Origin: Sporolactobacillus sp. CQH2019
GTDB taxonomy: Bacteria > Bacillota > Bacilli > Bacillales > Sporolactobacillaceae
DNA length: 64,000 nucleotides
Direction of reading: 5' to 3'
NCBI RefSeq assembly: GCF_028765345.1
Contig: NZ_JARAJZ010000004.1
Coordinates: 268,124-332,123 of the forward strand
The first letter of the stretch is position 1, and the number at the start of each line of letters is the position of its first letter. This document shows positions 60,864-64,000 of this stretch, one piece after another. The translations under genes and the position numbers were made by a program. The notes under the pieces were generated by a model. It had not been told where the DNA came from. It ran no database searches and saw only the letters and a program-made list of their open reading frames with translations.

Positions 60864-62681
60864 TTATCCTTCCTCCCGGTCAAGCGGAAGGATAAAGTGA
60901 ATCGTTGTTCCTCTGTTCCACTCGCTTTCCGCCCAAATATCTCCGCCCTGAGCCTCAATCATTTCCTTGGCAATAGCCAGGCCGAGCCCTGTCCCGCCAA
61001 GTTTCCTTGAACGCGCTCTGTCGACCCGGTAGAAACGGTTGAATACTTTGGCCAGGTTTTCCTTTGGAATACCGACACCCTGATCGCTGATCATGGTGCG
61101 GATGTTATACCCTCTTCTGACTACCCTGAACGTGATCAGACCGCCTTCCGGAGAATATTTCATTGCATTTGAAAGAATATTATCAATCACCTGCGTCAGC
61201 TTATCACGGTCGATCTGGACATAAAAGGGGCCTGCCGGCAATTTGCGGACAAACTGGATATTCTGTTTCTTCGACATCTCAAAACGGTCGATGATACTGT
61301 GGCAAAAAGTCACGTAGTCGGTCCGCTGCAGATTGATTTTATAATTTTTGGCGTCGAGCCGCGACAGCTGTAGCAGATCCTTGACAAGACGGATCATCCG
61401 CTCCGTTTCCCTCTGCGTGACATCGATAAATTTTGCCGCCAGTTTTTTATCGTTGACCGCACCGTCCTGGAGGGCTTCAAGATAGCTCTTCATCGTTGTC
61501 AGAGGGGTCCGCAGCTCATGCGAGACATTGGCAACGAATTCGCGCCGCTCCATGTCCACCTGTTCCTGTTCCGTCACATCATGAATGACGGCGATCAGCC
61601 CGTTGACCGCACCGTTTTCCTTTTTGACAACCGAGAAATTCGCTCTGAGCAGAACGGTCTGTTCATCACTGCTGAAGTCAAGCATGATTGAATCGGACAT
61701 CCCGTAAAGATCCATGATTTTATAGTTCCTGCGGATTTTGAGCAGATCAAGCAGCGAATTTCCGGTGACATCATGACGGTAAACATCGAGCAGTTCTTCC
61801 GCCCGGTTATTCATCAGAATCACATTTCCCTTCCGATCCGTCGCAATGACTCCGTCCGTCATGTAAGTCAGAACAGATTTCAGTTTGCGCCGTTCGGACT
61901 CGGTTGTAGCAATCGCATCCCTTAATTTCTTTGTCATATTATTAAAAGACGCGGCCAGCTGTCCGATTTCATCCCTTTCGACCATCTCCACCTTCCTCGA
62001 GAAATTTCCCTGTGACACTGCGAGTACCTGCCGCTGCATCTGTACCAGCGGCTTGGTAATGGTCCGTGCCAGAAAAAAGGCCAGCACCGCCGTGACAAGG
62101 AGAGAGAAGATCGTCGCAGTGGCAAGTATCTGATTGATCGTCCGCAGCTGCGCGTAGACGCCTTCAAATGATTTTTCCACATAGAGGACGCCGTATTTCT
62201 GATTGTTCACCCGGATCGGTGTCGTTACGATATCGACCCTCTCCCCGGTATTCCGATCTGTCCGTCGGTATCGATTGGCTTCGTTCGATGATAAAACATC
62301 GCGCATGATTAATTCATTGGTCGTTCGCTCTCCGATCACGTTCGAATGTTTGTCGTCCGCCGCGATGATCACGCCATTGTCATCAATAACTTCCATTTCG
62401 CGGATGCCGCTGTCCACTCCGGAAAACTGGTTTTTGACCTGCTTGGCCACATTATTCGGATTGCTGCTGTTCGAATCCCTTGCCTCCCGGATCGCTTCGC
62501 CGATATTATAGGCCATGATTTTACTCTGGCTGATCAGGGAATTTTCAAAATTGTCCAGCGAATAGGTTTTCAGCCGATCGGTGAAGAAAACGCCGATCAG
62601 CTGCATGGCAAGCAGAATGAGCAGTGTGTAAATGATGATGATCTTAAACTGAATCGATTTAAAAAAACCGACTTTCTTCAT
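60864..62681 (-). CDS. walK: Sensor histidine kinase WalK
   Basis: A 605-residue essential kinase that senses the state of peptidoglycan/lipid II and controls autolysins. TM1 is about 9-31, followed by an extracellular PAS domain and TM2 about 184-205. Then come HAMP ([20 protein letters not shown]), a cytoplasmic PAS with [20 protein letters not shown], and the H-box [20 protein letters not shown] near 385. N box [14 protein letters not shown] and G boxes [11 protein letters not shown] and [11 protein letters not shown] close the ATPase domain. It overlaps walR by four bases and walH follows after one. Confidence 0.96.
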   Translation of the reverse strand: MKKVGFFKSIQFKIIIIYTLLILLAMQLIGVFFTDRLKTYSLDNFENSLISQSKIMAYNIGEAIREARDSNSSNPNNVAKQVKNQFSGVDSGIREMEVIDDNGVIIAADDKHSNVIGERTTNELIMRDVLSSNEANRYRRTDRNTGERVDIVTTPIRVNNQKYGVLYVEKSFEGVYAQLRTINQILATATIFSLLVTAVLAFFLARTITKPLVQMQRQVLAVSQGNFSRKVEMVERDEIGQLAASFNNMTKKLRDAIATTESERRKLKSVLTYMTDGVIATDRKGNVILMNNRAEELLDVYRHDVTGNSLLDLLKIRRNYKIMDLYGMSDSIMLDFSSDEQTVLLRANFSVVKKENGAVNGLIAVIHDVTEQEQVDMERREFVANVSHELRTPLTTMKSYLEALQDGAVNDKKLAAKFIDVTQRETERMIRLVKDLLQLSRLDAKNYKINLQRTDYVTFCHSIIDRFEMSKKQNIQFVRKLPAGPFYVQIDRDKLTQVIDNILSNAMKYSPEGGLITFRVVRRGYNIRTMISDQGVGIPKENLAKVFNRFYRVDRARSRKLGGTGLGLAIAKEMIEAQGGDIWAESEWNRGTTIHFILPLDREEG

Positions 62682-63394
62682 TCCGCCGACTCCTGATTAG
62701 GCACTTTCAGGTAATAGCCGACTCCGCGCCGTGTAATCAGCCAGGCAGGTCTGCTCGGATTGTCCTCAATTTTCTCGCGCAGTCGGCGTACAGTGACATC
62801 GACGGTCCGGACATCGCCGAAATAATCATAGCCCCAGACCGTCTGCAGCAGGTTTTCTCTGGTCATCACCTGGCCGATGTGATCGGCGAGGTAGTGAAGC
62901 AGCTCAAATTCGCGATGCGTCAGTTCAATCATTTTCCCGCGCTTGGTGACGACATAGGCATCCAGATGAATCACCAGATCGCCGATCTCAATATCATTCT
63001 CCTTGCCTTTTTCATCTTCCGGCACCTCCTGCTTGTGACGGCGGAGATTTGCCTTGACTCTTGCGATCAGCTCCCTGTTGCTGAACGGCTTGGTCACATA
63101 ATCGTCCGCGCCCATTTCCAGCCCGAGCACTTTGTCGATTTCCGAATCTTTGGCCGTCAGCATGATAATCGGCATATTGTGCGTCTTGCGGATTTCCCGG
63201 CAGACTTCCATTCCGTCTTTGACCGGCAGCATCACGTCAAGCAGAACCATATCCGGATTTTCTTCCTCCACTTTTTTCAAAGCCTCTTCACCGTCATAGG
63301 CACATACAACCTCATAACCTTCCTTTTCCAGATTGAATTGCAATATATCCGCTATCGGCTGTTCATCGTCTACAACTAGAATTTTGCTCTCCAT
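62678..63394 (-). CDS. walR: Response regulator WalR
   Basis: A 238-residue OmpR-type essential activator of cell-wall hydrolase genes. The receiver has [20 protein letters not shown], phosphoryl Asp in [16 protein letters not shown] near 53, and [21 protein letters not shown] with Lys near 102. The winged-helix part includes [20 protein letters not shown] and [32 protein letters not shown]. First gene of the wal operon, with GAGGGGGC before the start. Confidence 0.97.
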   Translation of the reverse strand: MESKILVVDDEQPIADILQFNLEKEGYEVVCAYDGEEALKKVEEENPDMVLLDVMLPVKDGMEVCREIRKTHNMPIIMLTAKDSEIDKVLGLEMGADDYVTKPFSNRELIARVKANLRRHKQEVPEDEKGKENDIEIGDLVIHLDAYVVTKRGKMIELTHREFELLHYLADHIGQVMTRENLLQTVWGYDYFGDVRTVDVTVRRLREKIEDNPSRPAWLITRRGVGYYLKVPNQESAE

Positions 63395-63615
63395 ATGAGG
63401 CAGCCCCCTCGCAAATCTTTCTTTTTTATGCCCACATTCGTTAAAATGAATAAAATGTGGGCGTCGGCCTTTCCGCCTTCCCGAACGGCCTGCAGCCGTT
63501 TTCCGGCCTTCTCAAGGCGCGGCCGGAAAGCGGGACCGAATACTTGACAAAAGATCAAGTTTCATCTCATTTTAACATAAGAAGAATCACTCTGTCATAA
63601 ATACCCGGGCAGCAC
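63395..63615. other. walR upstream region with a hairpin
   Basis: GCCCACATT and AATGTGGGC (about 63431-63461) form a hairpin in the walR leader or upstream region. A clear promoter for walR is not seen. No gene is supported in the stretch. Confidence 0.4.
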
Positions 63616-63619
63616 ACAA

Positions 63620-63648
63620 AACCTCTGGATCCCTTTCGTCCAGAGGTT
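63620..63648 (-). terminator. Terminator of the tRNA operon
   Basis: On the minus strand AAACCTCTGGA and TCCAGAGGTTT form an 11-bp stem with T residues behind it, about 70 bases past tRNA-Phe. Confidence 0.75.
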
Positions 63649-63715
63649 TGCCGTTTGGCTTATTAAATTTACTGTATGTAACAAGCCGTGTTTAACGTTC
63701 CGTATTCAAAAAGCA

Positions 63716-63788
<73 letters not shown>

Positions 63789-63799
63789 ATATGTAATGG

Positions 63800-63872
63800 C
63801 GGATCCGAGCGGACTTGAACCGCCGATCTCCTGCGTGACAGGCAGGCATGTTAACCACTACACCACGGATCC
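63800..63872 (-). tRNA. tRNA-Asp (GUC)
   Basis: A 73-nt cloverleaf on the minus strand. The acceptor GGATCCG pairs with CGGATCC with discriminator G. The D arm contains TGTAGTGGTTAACA, the anticodon loop CTGTCAC gives GUC, and the T arm is CGGTTCAAGTCCG. It lies 11 bases upstream of tRNA-Phe. Confidence 0.96.
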
Positions 63873-63951
<79 letters not shown>

Positions 63952-64000
63952 ATAATTTTCAGTTCTTCCGCCGCTGCTTATGATGAATAAGCTCGTCAAT

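Overview
This window looks like a chromosomal stretch of a spore-forming, fermentative member of the Bacillales. A Sporolactobacillus-type organism fits best. The reasons are the walRKHI-yycJ-htrA-rlmH block next to a tRNA cluster (the B. subtilis oriC-proximal arrangement), a D-lactate dehydrogenase with Rex-type operators, class III fructose-bisphosphatase, two type II NADH dehydrogenases and two DUF4183-like proteins of a kind seen in spore formers. The genus is inferred from gene content, not from a marker sequence.

Layout. 0-9 kb: start of an amino-acid ABC lipoprotein, an unusual 21-bp-period repeat element, rpiA, an aldehyde dehydrogenase, a GT39-type membrane glycosyltransferase, a SAM-I riboswitch with metY, and NDH-2. 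9-12.7 kb is an accessory graveyard. It starts at a tRNA-Glu gene and holds a dead MobV relaxase with a recognisable oriT, a dead secreted-peptide gene beside an intact small membrane protein, further small membrane proteins and a truncated group II intron. 12.7-27.7 kb: core deoB, a ketopantoate reductase, D-LDH with Rex sites, a nucleotide-sugar/glycosyltransferase/DUF4183 cluster, a lipoprotein, an aminotransferase and a MarR-quinone reductase operon. 28-39.4 kb: a second copy of the repeat element, YfhO-type membrane protein, fbp, an APC permease, a DrrAB-type exporter and a second NDH-2 behind a perfect Rex palindrome. 39.4-42.1 kb is a second accessory stretch. It carries a paralogous copy of the dead-peptide/live-membrane-protein pair and a 26-codon holin-like toxin gene. 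42.1-48 kb: a NitT/TauT-type ABC importer divergent from a CitA/CitB-type two-component system. 48-54.8 kb: a deoC-deoB-pdp-pnuC operon with its DeoR regulator, fragments and a large bipartite 21-bp-period array. This stretch lies between the 3' end of rlmH and a degenerate copy of that 3' end, as SCC-type islands do. 54.8-64 kb: rlmH, a DnaA-box cluster, htrA, yycJ, walI, walH, walK, walR and tRNA-Phe, -Asp, -fMet.

The most interesting signals are these. (1) A family of interspersed arrays with a conserved 8-10 bp core and variable spacer at a near-exact 21-bp pitch, two of them inside a larger dispersed element. (2) Two paralogous secreted-peptide/membrane-protein loci in which the peptide gene is broken and the small membrane gene intact. 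(3) A probable rlmH-targeted deo island. (4) A relic mobilizable-plasmid cassette beside tRNA-Glu.

Metabolically the window centres on redox balance (D-LDH, NDH-2 paralogs, Rex sites), sugar phosphates (rpiA, fbp, two deoB, deoC), surface glycans, and essential WalRK cell-wall control.
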